Shown piece by piece: positions 43,660-53,689 of a stretch of 64,000 nucleotides of DNA. The notes under the pieces are model-generated. The model worked only from the letters and a program-made list of their open reading frames with translations, searched no databases and was not told the origin of the DNA. Source of the DNA: Begonia masoniana (taxonomy: Eukaryota; Streptophyta; Magnoliopsida; Cucurbitales; Begoniaceae); the NCBI GenBank assembly GCA_022432975.1, contig CM039516.1, forward strand, positions 34,745,157 to 34,809,156, written 5' to 3'. Made by a program: the position numbers and the translations under genes. Position 1 is the stretch's first letter; every line of letters starts with the position of its first letter.

Positions 43660-45104
43660 TTACACGGGATCCCTTAGAAAAGGGTCCGTGTACAACCCAC
43701 AAAAGATAAGAAATGTGCTTGGTGATGAGTGTTGTGCAAAACTTAAATAAAGAGAAGAAAATGATGAAAATAAAATGTAATAAAATAAAATGGAGGAAGA
43801 TTATGCAATGGCCGAATATTACATGCTAAATGATGGTATGAAATATGAAGAAAAATAAAAGAAAAGGGGATGAAAAGAAGATGTTATGCCGAGATGAAGA
43901 ATGTGCTAAAAGATGAAGAAAATGACATTAAAATAAAGTGAATGTGTGTGATGTAGTGTGGCCGAAATTAAGAGTGAGTGTTGTGTGCAAAAGTGATGGA
44001 AAAGAAAGTTGTGGAAATACCTTTGGCGGTCCCGAGGAGCTATCTCACGTTTGAGCTCTCGGCAGCACGTTTTTCCGGAGGAAAACGACCACCTAGGGCC
44101 AGGATTTTCGTCCTCAATTCCAACTCCCAAGGGAGAAGGCGAGGGAATGAATAAGAATTAACTTAGCAACCCAAGCTAAGTTAATAATGGAGGGCTACTC
44201 CACTTGGCTCAAAGAACCAAGGAATACACCAAAGGAAATACCTTGGATATTAGGGAAATAGTAGTATATTGATTTGGGAAAAAGTTGGAATACATTCACC
44301 AATGTCATGTATTTATAGAGTCCTAAGGTGGATTAGGGTTTGGCAAGATTGAATGAGAACTATTGGATCAAAGAAATGATCAATGGCTAAGGTTGAAGGG
44401 CTAGTGCGCGCGGATCAACAGTGGAGGGCAAACCAGGCGCGCGCCAATCGACGGCCCACGTGAAGCAGCACGCGCGTGCCCGAATGTTGCTGCCCACGCC
44501 CAGCTGGCTGCTCGCTGCCCGCGCTAGATGGCTTTGAGGGGCGCTCCAGCGCGCACAAATCCGACGTCTCTCCTTAAGCCCGCTCCAAGTGTCATCAAAG
44601 GTTGAGATTTTTGCCAAGTCATCAATCTTAGTCTCCACCCACATGTGTACCTGCATTTCCTTACCTTTTATTGTGGGCTCTTCCTTGGGCCAAGTCCTCA
44701 TTTGGGCTCCATTTGTTGTAGGCCTTTTCCTTGAATATTTGAGTAGAATTTCTTCAACCCAAATCCACCACCATACATCTAGTCCTAACCACACAATCTA
44801 ATGCATGAAATGCAATTATAAAAATCCATACAATAAATGCGAATGTATGCCAAATAAGTTTGAAAAATAAAATTGCACGTTTAAGGGCCCGGGAAGAAAA
44901 ATTCCCATAGGGCTGCTAGAAAGCTCCGTGTGAATGCTCCAATGAATGACATGACAAGGTTTCTCCACATCCTCCGAAGTCGGCTCCCAAGTGAAGTCAA
45001 TGATGGGATCAAAACCTGCAAAAAGAGACAATTCATTAGAACATTGAGTGATTAAATTTTGTGCCCGAGTTTGTGATCTTGTGACGGGCCTCCGAGGCAT
45101 GTTA
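43660..45104 (-). repeat. 5' LTR of the CRM-like element
   Basis: 1445 bases, closely matching 36460-37905. Both terminal dinucleotides are mutated: it reads TAACATGCC to CGTGTAA on the minus strand. It also contains the tail reading frame (45100-44816) and a GCGCGC-rich cassette at 44402-44580. Confidence 0.93.
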
Positions 45105-45109
45105 AAAGT

Positions 45110-45444
45110 CAGTCGGCTGCCCCACCAACTCTAGGTGCTTTCTCTTCCTCCATGTCCCCCAGCTCTTATACCATTGATGATGTGGGACGAATGGTTGCGC
45201 ACCTGACTATCCAGCAAGAGCAGATAAATATCCGGTAGGCCGAATAGAGCAGCGACTGACGGACCTCCAGTCACGTCAACTGAAGCATGCTCAATTTACG
45301 GCTTAATACCTAGAAGCGTTCAATGCTCACCAGGGCTACTCAACACAATCGAATCCACCATTTTCTTATTATCCAGAGCATTTACTTCAGCCGTATAACC
45401 CTCCGCCAGAGGATGAGGACGATGACATGCCCAGCTCCACATGA
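45110..45444 (+). pseudogene. Athila env-like gene, last part
   Basis: Resumes in the same phase as 36459 after the CRM-like insertion: SYTIDDVGRMVAHLTIQQEQ, then a stop near 45236. In another frame, IEQRLTDLQSRQLKHAQF, a TAA where Gln is expected, then EAFNAHQGYSTQSNPPFSYY and PPPEDEDDDMPSST up to TGA 45442-45444. The acidic, proline-rich tail is the C-terminus of the env-like protein. Confidence 0.65.
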
Positions 45445-46939
45445 GGTACGCGATTCCCTTTCATGTCTTTATTGCTTGCTTTGTTAACATCGAGGACAAT
45501 GCTTTTATTTCAAGTTTGGGGGTGGTTAGTGTTCAGCTGACTTATTTATCTGCTATGTTGCTCTAATATATATTCCATGGTTATGCATTCTTAAATCTTG
45601 GTTGGGGTGTCGATGATTATTTAAATAGGAATAGATTCATGCTTTGACCCGAACACTGAGTAAAAGATTGATTTGTGTTAGTTTGCATTGATTAGAGCTT
45701 ACATAGTTATCTTCAAAAATCTGAACACGTTTTATTCTTGTTTGAACCTATTTGCTGGTGATATATTTGTGTAGTCTACTGAGAGTGAAACCCAAACACT
45801 ATAAGGGAGTGAATGAGAATAAACACGGTAAGGGAGTGTAGCTCCAGTCAAAGGCATTGATAATGAGGACATTGTGAAAAAAAATCCTTCTTGGTTTTGC
45901 CCAATATTTACAAATGCAAATTAAAGTTTTTCACAAATAAGAGAATGACTTAGGCCATCATTGAACCATTTGAGCCTTCTTAGCTTACCATTTTGTGTCA
46001 TCTAATGACACCCATAGTCACCCTTTTGAGCCTATTATTTACCGTTCAATTGTATCTATTTTACCTTAGCCACGTATATATTTTTCTACATTTTCTAGAG
46101 AGCACGAGGTTTATTGATATATTTGAAGGAGAGTAGGAGAATGTAGTGGTGAGGATGAATAAAAACTCCTTTGTCATTTGTTAATTTATTTTTGCGTTAT
46201 TTTGTTATTGTTAGTCTGAGTTGTAAAAAAAACAAAAAAACAAAAAAAAAATTCAAAAGTTTAGTTTTATTTTAAAGCTTATTGTATTTATCTTACTCGG
46301 TAATTATGACAAAGGAGTTTATCTGAATGATATTGAATGAAGTAAGTTTGGGGGTGAGAGATCAAAGGAAAGCTTGAATAAGTTCAATGAGTGAGCAAAT
46401 ACTGAGAAGAAAATCTTGAGTAAGGGAAATAAGGAAGGATGGGGTGTTCTCTGATTACTCGTTTGTATCCATAAAATTCATACCCTTTTAACCTAGCTTT
46501 ACATTACAAGCTTTTAAAAACCTATCGACTTTTATTTTGATTAATGGATAATTGCTATTAGTTGGATAGTGGGCAAAGCTGGTGAATGATTAGAGTGAAT
46601 GGAGTGATCCCGAGTGCAATAAGAATGCAGTCCTTACCTGTAGCTACATTAGTTGAACCAACAATTAGAAGAAAATAAGAATGAACATACACAAACACGA
46701 AGATTTACAAATAAGCTATTTTCAATGCGCTAATATGAGTTATTTCTTTTGCAAATGGTTAAACTTGGTGTTGTAGTATGAATTTTTCAAGCTGAGACGA
46801 ATTACCAAAAACATTGATTAAGATTGTTTTACCATTGTATTATGTTGAGCATTTTAAATATGATTAAGATTATTTATTTGTTTTAACTTAGCTGCATTTT
46901 GTTCGCTTGAGGACAAGCTTTCATTCAAGTTTGAGGGTG
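45445..46939 (+). other. Athila 3' non-coding region with three polypurine-like tracts
   Basis: No gene. CAAGTTTGGGGGTG at about 45508, AAGTTTGGGGGTG at about 46346 and CAAGTTTGAGGGTG directly before the 3' LTR (about 46926) are near-identical. The last one is the functional position for plus-strand priming; the others are possible extra priming sites. Confidence 0.7.
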
Positions 46940-48400
46940 TGATAAGTGTGTATTTATTTTACACACTTATTAGTATTCTTTTATACTTAATTTTATAAGT
47001 TTTTCTTTAGTGTTTGAAGAAATTTTATGTATTTTGTGTAAGTGTGCAGACAATTTATATACATCAGGATGGAGGTTGAATACAAAAAAATAAAGAAGCT
47101 CAAGAGAAAGAAAAGAAGAAAAAGCAAAGTTGAAGAAAAGAAGAAAAGAAGAAACGGTGAAGTTGGAGAAAATAGAGAAGTCGCCGATCGATCAGCCATC
47201 TTGGGCGATCGATCGACTGAAAAGAAATAGAAGAATTAAGTGCAAGGAAACAGAGAAGTAGCCGATCAATCGGCCATTTTGGGCGATCGATCGACTGAAG
47301 AGAAGATATGTTGCACGAGACAGAAAACTCGCCGATCGATTGGCTAAATGTGGCGATCGATCGGCTGAAGCTAAGGAATTTCAAGAAGTGAGGCGAAGAA
47401 AAGTAGCTGATCGATCGGCCATCTTTGGCGATCGATCGGCTAAGCTGGAAAACTTATGTATTTTAATTTGAGCCGTTGATCTGAATTAGGACAGAAGAGG
47501 ATAGAGGCAACCCTAAGAAAAAAGAAGAGGGGATTAGTTTAAAGGGGGACGACGAAATTCACACTGAAGAGCGACGACGAAGATTGGGGAACGAGGAGAG
47601 AGTTTTCGGCACTGGACATTAACATTGTTTTTCTCCTATCCTTCTATAGTTTATTTATGAACATCTTTATTATTATTGTTTCTTTATCTTCTAGCATGAA
47701 CTAACTTTTTCATCTAGGACTACGATGTAGCCAGACAATATTTATTTTTTGTATCATCGTTTAATTATATTTTATAAGTATTTCTTCCAATATTGTTGAT
47801 GCATTTAATTTCCGTTCTTAAAGCTTGTAAATTTCTGGCCAATCTTTACTTTATTTTTGGGGTATTTTGAGACTGAGAGGTGATAAACACCCGAACACTG
47901 AAATTAATGTCATAAATATACGTAGGCTCGATAGTTACGGTATTGATGTAATCATTGTGATTTCTTAATTTAATTGTATTTGATTAATGTATGATTTGAA
48001 ACTGAGAAGTGATAACTCATTAATCAGATAAACTAAGCAATGCTCGAGAGAGATTGTATTAGAATTTAGCGAAATCGATCATCAACATAGGGAGAATACT
48101 TATGAATATAATTAGGAAGGAATGAAATAAATGTTGTCTTGGTGAAATCGTAGTATCTAGGCTTTTATTAATTAGATTTAATCTCATTCTATCTGTTTTA
48201 TTATTTTACATTAGTTTACTTTATTTGTTTTGGTTATTCGATTTAATTTAAATTCTTGAAACCATAAAACGTGTGTTCAATTTAGAATTAAGATTAATAA
48301 ATTAGATTATTAATTAACAAGTTCTTGTGGGTTCGACACTCTATTTTATCACTTTATTACTTGTTGCTTCTCGTATACTTGCGAACTATTTTTCACAACA
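46940..48400 (+). repeat. Athila 3' LTR, complete
   Basis: 1461 bases, TGATAAG to CACAACA. This uninterrupted copy shows that 6747-28173 is an insertion in the 5' LTR. The palindrome cassette is at 47183-47450 with four paired units. Confidence 0.93.
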
Positions 48401-48526
48401 GCAGAAAAAATGAAGAGATCGGGAGAACTTTAGAAAACTTTTTTTTCAAATTGTTTTGGCTATTACTTGATACAAAGCGTTACATCTTATTTGTAAGACT
48501 CTTTAAGACATGTATAATGTTATACA

Positions 48527-49407
48527 TGTAGCGACCCCTTATCCCAGCAAGATATTGTCCGCTCTGGGGATTGGGCCGTAGCCCAATATCCTCCCCTCAC
48601 GGCTTTGTTTGGCGAGAACTTCCCAGAAGGTCACCCAACCTGGAATTGCTCTCGCCGAAGCACTTTTAACTTCGGAGTTCTTATGGGATCCGTTGTCAAT
48701 TGTGCTCCAAAACGCGTCTTGCTATGTTAGGAGGGTCTCTTTACATATGTTTCATTTCCACATACTTCCCCAAGCGATGTGGGATTGTGACAACCCCCCT
48801 TTTTACGACCTGGGATTCGCCTATACTCGAGTCCGGGATTCGCCTATACTCGGCTTAGATCCCGAGGTTTGCCCCGCAACCCGAGGTTTGCCCCGCAGTC
48901 GTACCATACATGCACATTCGGGTCATCACAATCACCCCCCCTCGGGGGCCCAACGTCCTCGTTGGCCACATTTCCGGTTGGGTACAGGCTCTGATACCAT
49001 TTGTAACGACCCCTCATCCCAGCAAGATATTGTCCGCTCCGGGGATTGGGCCGCAGCCCAATATCCTCCCCTCACGGCTTTGTTTGGCGAGAGCACTTCC
49101 CGGAAGGTCACCCAACCTGGAATTACTCTCGCCGGAGTACACTTAACTTCGGAGTTCTTATGGGATCCGTTGTCAATTGTGCTCCAAAACGCGTCTTGCT
49201 ATGTTAGGAGGGTCTCTTTACATATGTTTCATTTCCACATACTTCCCCAAGCGATGTGGGATTGTGACAACCCCCCTTTTTACGACCCGGGATTCGCCTA
49301 TACTCGAGTCCGGGATTCGCCTATACTCGGCTTAGATCCCGAGGTTTGCCCCGCAACCCGAGGTTTGCCCCGCAGTCGTACCATACATGCACATTCGGGT
49401 CATCACA
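48527..49407 (-). mobile_element. Cassandra retrotransposon, minus strand
   Basis: Two LTRs of 404 and 406 bases with a 71-base internal segment holding TGGTATCAGAGCC (minus, 49000-48988) and a purine-rich GGGCCCCCGAGGGGGGG-type tract. The LTRs contain a 5S rRNA-like segment. Elements of this kind encode no protein and depend on other elements. Confidence 0.88.
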
Positions 49408-49604
49408 ATCGATCTCCATTTAATTTGAGGGACAAAAGTCTCTTTTGTCCCTCGGCCAATTAATGATTTTATTTAAAGATATATTAAATAGTTTTAATTG
49501 TTTATTAAATGTTTTATTAAATAGTTTATACTTGTTTTAAATGATTTTAAAGTTAGATTTCAATTCCGATTTCGATTTAGATTCTGCCTAGAGTTTAATT
49601 AAAG

Positions 49605-49654
<50 letters not shown>

Positions 49655-49691
49655 GTACGGGAAATACGGGTACAGTATTAGGGGTGTTACA
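49408..49691 (+). repeat. 3' end of a Tekay-like LTR, fragment
   Basis: The last part (GATTTCAATTCCGATTTC, then AGTACGGGAAAT and GGGTACAGTATTA) matches the minus-strand solo LTR end near 24218-24350. It ends GTTACA at 49691 and is followed by a Cassandra primer site. It holds a 12-base hairpin GAGGGACAAAAG/CTTTTGTCCCTC (49427-49453) and an uninterrupted A run of 44 (49609-49652), where the solo LTR has nine. Confidence 0.8.
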
Positions 49692-50150
49692 TTTATGGTA
49701 TCAGAGCCTATACCCAACCGGAAATGTGGCCAACGGGGACGTTGGGCCCCCAAGGGGGGGTGATTGTGATGACCCGAATGGAATCTGTATGTATGTGTAC
49801 GACTGCGGGGCAAACCTTGGGTTGCGGGGTGGATGGATCCCGGACTCGAGTATAGGCGAATCCCAGGTCCTAAAGAGGGGGTCGTCACAATCCCACATCG
49901 CTTGGGGAAGTATATGGAAATGAAACATATGTAAAAAGACCCTTTCCAACATAGCAAGACGCGTTTTGGAGCACAATTGACAACGGATCCCATAAGAACT
50001 CTGAAGTTAAGAGGGCTTCGGCGAGAGTAATTCCAGGTTGGGTGACCTTCCGGGAAGTGCCTCGCCAAACAAAGCCGTGAGGGGAGGATATTGGGCTGCG
50101 GCCCAATCCCTAGAGCAGACAATATCTTGCTGGGAAACGGGGTCGTTACA
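49692..50150 (+). mobile_element. Cassandra internal segment and one LTR, plus strand
   Basis: Primer site TGGTATCAGAGCC at 49696-49708, polypurine tract GGCCCCCAAGGGGGGG, then a 386-base LTR ending GGGGTCGTTACA. The 5S-like segment lies near 49985-50070. The left LTR is replaced by the Tekay-like LTR fragment. Confidence 0.85.
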
Positions 50151-50155
50151 ATACA

Positions 50156-51181
50156 TGAACCACCTAATTATTTGATAGATATATTAACACATAGCGAATC
50201 ACCTAGTTACATGAACTATCTATCAATGAACATACAAGTACATGAATCAAAATACATATATACATAAATCTCAACTATGTAGCTCACTCTTCACAAATAT
50301 ATGGACTTAACCCAAAATAAAAGTGAAGACATACATTAACAAAGACACTTTACCTAAAAGTGACATTAATCAAAAGAAAGACCAATGGAATTAAGTTAAT
50401 ATTTTCAATAGTTTGCCGAGTTTGGTGCATCTTTTGCCCTACACTAAGTAATCAAAATATAAAAAGCTAAACTTGAGTAGTACATGTTGGTCTTGTTAGG
50501 TTTCGTTCAACTTTTCAAGAAGAAAAAGCAAAGACCAAATCGAGTGTCGAGCCACTCGCTCATTCTTTTATTCTTCCATCTCAGTTGAGCAATTTAGGAT
50601 TATCAAAAAATAATGAAATGCATGAATATTCTAAAGTGAACATACTACTCTCTGCTCCATGAGCAAGGCATGATAGCATCTATTCGTTTATAAGCTTTGA
50701 TGTTGAGAAAGTAGAATTTCATGTTAGAAATTTAAAAAGTTTAATTTTTATTAGTAAAATTCATTTGATTTTTAGAATGTTCATGTATTTATATATTTCT
50801 TTATAATAAAATACAGTTTTTAATATTCATTTTCGTTCTTTTTTTTTTTTTTTGGCCTCGACAAGAATTTGATCTCCGAGCACATATTCTTCTGAATCTC
50901 CCATCGTCGACTCTTTGAAAATTAAAACCAAATATGAGTTTGGGAACATAGAATTCATTTTCATTAGGAAAAAATCAAATTGATATTCCTAAAATTTTAA
51001 GTGCTTTTCAGAAAATTATTTGAAAAATCATTCTCTAAACTTAGTGAGAGATTAAAATGAAGGGCAATAGGGGAATATACACACATTTTGTTTGATTTCT
51101 ACAAACCAATTTCCCAACTCTAGAGAACAAGTACTTTTCAATTTTCCAAAATGGACCTTGGAATATCAAAATAAGAAAAGG
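50156..51181. other. Intergenic stretch, nothing recognised
   Basis: AT-rich, no long frame. It contains a T/C-rich patch near 50840-50860. Confidence 0.5.
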
Positions 51182-51535
51182 TTAAAGTTGAGCATCACGT
51201 AACTGGCACTGGCATATGATCATCTCCACCGGGTCATCGATGGAAGTACTAGCAGAAGAATCCCGGCTGTTCTGGATCGAGAAAGAATTCTTCTTAATAA
51301 ACTCGATGCAATCTGCAAAGGCTTCTCTATTGTAATCGTCCTTGGAATAGCAATATCGTTGCTCTTGCAATGGCCGAGGATGATCTGCCGCCTTAGGAAG
51401 TGCGCAAAACACGATAAATCGGAGCAGTACCTCTCGGACCCGGTCGAGCAGTGTCATGGCCGGAGGCAGGGATTTGCTCTTTGAGGTTTTGCAGACACCT
51501 CCTCCTAGCCTTGGAATGCAAAAATGGCTCCTCAT
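51182..51535 (-). CDS. Small unrecognised protein, host-gene candidate
   Basis: A 117-codon frame on the minus strand, or 92 codons from the internal ATG at 51459, which has a good context (GGCCATGAC). The 92-residue form begins MTLLDRVREVLLRFIVFCALP, an amphipathic or hydrophobic N-terminal helix. It continues with a charged middle (YSKDDYNREAFADCIEFIKK), a Ser-rich stretch and a short C-terminus with a CQCQ motif. I do not recognise the family. Support for a gene: codons look ordinary, the base composition is richer in GC than the surroundings, no repeat overlaps it, and a TATA-like TATATAAT lies about 90 bases upstream. An overlapping upstream frame (51605 on minus) could be a regulatory uORF or noise. 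It could still be a chance frame. Confidence 0.45.
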   Translation of the reverse strand: MRSHFCIPRLGGGVCKTSKSKSLPPAMTLLDRVREVLLRFIVFCALPKAADHPRPLQEQRYCYSKDDYNREAFADCIEFIKKNSFSIQNSRDSSASTSIDDPVEMIICQCQLRDAQL

Positions 51536-51622
51536 TTTTTCTGGGTTTTGCTCTGCTTTGGAGTTTGGTTAGGTTTATACCAATAAGAGAATCTAGCCCA
51601 TGCATAAGACAAAATAGAGAGT

Positions 51623-51630
51623 ATTATATA
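51623..51630 (-). promoter_or_regulatory. TATA-like box upstream of the host-gene candidate
   Basis: Minus-strand TATATAAT, placing a start of transcription near 51595, just before the first ATGs of the candidate gene. Confidence 0.35.
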
Positions 51631-51639
51631 CGTGTATTT

Positions 51640-52790
51640 GGTAAAGAAGCTTTGGCTTATATATTTATTTATTTAAAAACATGTATGTTCGGACAGTGCT
51701 CATAATTTAGCTGGTGGTAGTACCGACCATGGAGATAAGAATATCTTCGAGTACACCAATAGATCTACATCGATCTCAGAAGTGTAGAAACCATAACCAA
51801 GCCGAGTTGGTTTTAGAACTCGACTAATTTTTTTGATTTGTTAGATGAAGTTACCATGTTCGGACTTTTGAGTTTGGGATTAATTTGCATGGATTTAGAC
51901 TCCTTTTTTTGGCAGAATTTAAACAAACCAGTTCGGTTCAATTTTTCATTTGACTTTTTGTAATTTCTCAAAATTTTAAATAGAATATATCTAGATATAC
52001 TGGAATAGTTTGGTTCAATCACAGTCGGTTTTGCAAGACGGAATCGAGAATCAGATCGAGAAAATCAATTATAATTAATTGGATCGACAGAATTAGTCTT
52101 ATTCCGGATTAATTAATTCAAATAATATATTATTTTAATTATTTATAAATTTGTTATAATTAAGTAGTATACTATTATAATATAAAATTAGTCTAGAAGC
52201 AATATTACAATTTGACCTAATAATAGGCATATAATAGAAAGGAAAGGTGGGAAAAACGACATTGTTTCTGGAGTAATTTTTTATTGTTTTACAGAAGCTG
52301 ACACTTGCACTTAGCTTTTTCAGGCAAATAAATATTATGCTTACTTTATATTATAGTTTTTAATGTCTAAAGTGTGTACACATCTCACCCAATATCTTTT
52401 TTCAAATCATCAACAATCATACATATCCTAAATGGTGGGCTCTCTTAGTGTTTATAAAATTTATTAGCTTTTCTTAAATGTATATGTGCTCTATACTTAA
52501 TTCGAGAATAAGCTAAAGGGTCACTCTGAAGTAATAAAGTTGAACGATATATTAATGTGATGTGTCGTTTTATAGCATGATACACTTTCTATAGTGATGG
52601 TGAAAATCGAATAAAATTATGAAAATACTACACATAAAAAAAATTTAACATACAAGTCCACATAACTGCACCAAATGAAATAGCTTAAAGTCATATCGTT
52701 TATGTGGTATGTAATTAAACAGAATATAACATTATTTATGATTTTAAGTTGGTAAATCAAATTGTCAAATCTTTAATCCAAAATTATGAA
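51640..52790. other. Intergenic stretch, nothing recognised
   Basis: Strongly AT-rich, with only short frames and no repeat structure that I could identify. Confidence 0.5.
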
Positions 52791-52795
52791 CTATG

Positions 52796-53116
52796 TGTTG
52801 TCCCATATCAGAAAATTGAAAGTGAAAGGTCCTGTTAATATTGAGGGGATTCCCTAGATCCTTGAGCTAGCTTTTGGAATGAGTTCTACCCATCGTATTC
52901 TATTATGGTATCATAGTTAAAGATCTGTATGATGTGAGGACCAACCTAGCAAAGACACGCTAGACGTGGAGGAAAAGAAACTTACCACGCTAGACGTGTG
53001 GGCGGGTTTTGTCTCACATCGAAAAATTGAAAGCGAAAGGTCCTGTTAATATTGAGGGGAATCCCTCAATCCTTGAGTTAGCTTTTAGAATGAATTCTAC
53101 CCTTCGTATTCTATCA
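52796..53116 (+). mobile_element. TRIM retrotransposon with 110-base LTRs
   Basis: LTRs 52796-52905 and 53007-53116, flanked by CTATG (52791-52795 and 53117-53121). Each LTR has the order GTCCCATATC or GTCTCACATC, GAAAGGTCCTGTTAATATTG, CTTGAGCTAGCTTTT. TGGTATCAT just after the first LTR is a decayed initiator-tRNA primer site. Two CACGCTAGACGTG blocks lie in the internal segment. No protein is encoded. It is typical of very small plant LTR elements whose LTRs contain TTGAGCTAGCTTTTGG. Confidence 0.87.
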
Positions 53117-53121
53117 CTATG

Positions 53122-53689
53122 AACCTTAAACCCTACAAATTGAAGCCCTTTCTTTGTCTTGAATCATGGAGGATATCTAATATAGTTGCATGTGCAAGTT
53201 AATAACAAATCACATACTTCATAAGAATATAACATATGATGTTGGCACCTTGTAGCTACTAGTTAAAGCTAACCAACTAATTCAATAATTAAAAAATGTC
53301 GTTGTCCTTTTTTATTTTTATTTTTTAACAATATGCCCTTTCTTTTTCTCCACTACATACAAAGTATAGAACCCAAAAATATATAAATTTATCAATGTTC
53401 ATTAATTATGAAGTCACTCATCTACTGCACAAATGTTTGGCCACTAGATCAGTTTCCCTAGTTTCCATTTTTGTAATTCATGGTCTTGTTTGGGCCTCAT
53501 ACGGTGAAAGGCGACAACAAGTGTAGTTCTTGTTGAAGTTCATGTGTCCTCAAACTAATATTTTTATGATTAATGGGTAATAATTTTTATATCAATTAAT
53601 TATTTGTGGATATTAACCCCATCACCTGTGGTTACCGCTGGCTGAGTACGGTTAAATGGGTGAGTTTATTATTTTTTGAATTTAAATCC
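53122..53689. other. Intergenic stretch, nothing recognised
   Basis: AT-rich, no gene. It precedes the foldback element. Confidence 0.5.

Larger units (their letters stand above)
36460..45104 (-). mobile_element. CRM-like chromovirus, minus strand, inserted in the env-like gene
   Basis: Target duplication AAAGT (36455-36459 and 45105-45109). On the minus strand the 5' LTR is 45104-43660 and the 3' LTR is 37905-36460 (1445 and 1446 bases). The first 500 bases of the pair differ at about ten positions, so it is younger than its Athila host. The primer site TGGTATTAGAGCC is next to the 5' LTR. Gag-protease is open; pol is broken in several places. The polyprotein tail runs into the 3' LTR with a PVTRSQTRAQNL motif, as in CRM elements. 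The CRM assignment is likely but Reina or Galadriel relatives are possible. Confidence 0.86.
6215..48400 (+). mobile_element. Athila-type Ty3 LTR retrotransposon, split by nested insertions
   Basis: The LTRs begin TGATAAGTGTGTATTT. The element comprises a 5' LTR in two pieces (6215-6746 and 28179-29064), a primer-binding site, gag, protease, reverse transcriptase, RNase H, integrase, a spacer, an env-like gene in two pieces, a polypurine tract and a 3' LTR (46940-48400). Removing the insertions at 6747-28173 and 36460-45104 leaves about 12.1 kb, a normal size for the Athila lineage. Lineage evidence is the TGGCGCTGTTGCTGGGGAC primer site, the reverse transcriptase motif FMDDFSIFG, the CTTGGTGGGAGGTAACCCA motif just after pol, and the env-like third gene. 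All genes carry stops or frameshifts, so this copy is inactive. It is the oldest layer of the nest. Confidence 0.88.
48527..50150. mobile_element. Inverted composite of Cassandra elements and an LTR fragment
   Basis: Order: minus-strand Cassandra (LTR 48527-48930, internal 48931-49001, LTR 49002-49407); a 284-base LTR 3' fragment (49408-49691); plus-strand Cassandra internal (49692-49764) and LTR (49765-50150). The outer ends are TGTAGCGACC and GGTCGTTACA, so both are LTR 3' ends in inverted orientation. The whole block is flanked by ATACA (48522-48526 and 50151-50155). Large reading frames over it are read-through of 5S-like sequence and are not genes. Confidence 0.8.

Noticed and set aside
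48609..49463. A 284-codon plus-strand frame
   Set aside because: It crosses two minus-strand Cassandra LTRs and the same peptide occurs twice because the LTR does.
49609..49652. Poly-A tail of a retroposed mRNA or LINE
   Set aside because: The surrounding bases match an LTR 3' end that also has a shorter A run; no gene body precedes it.
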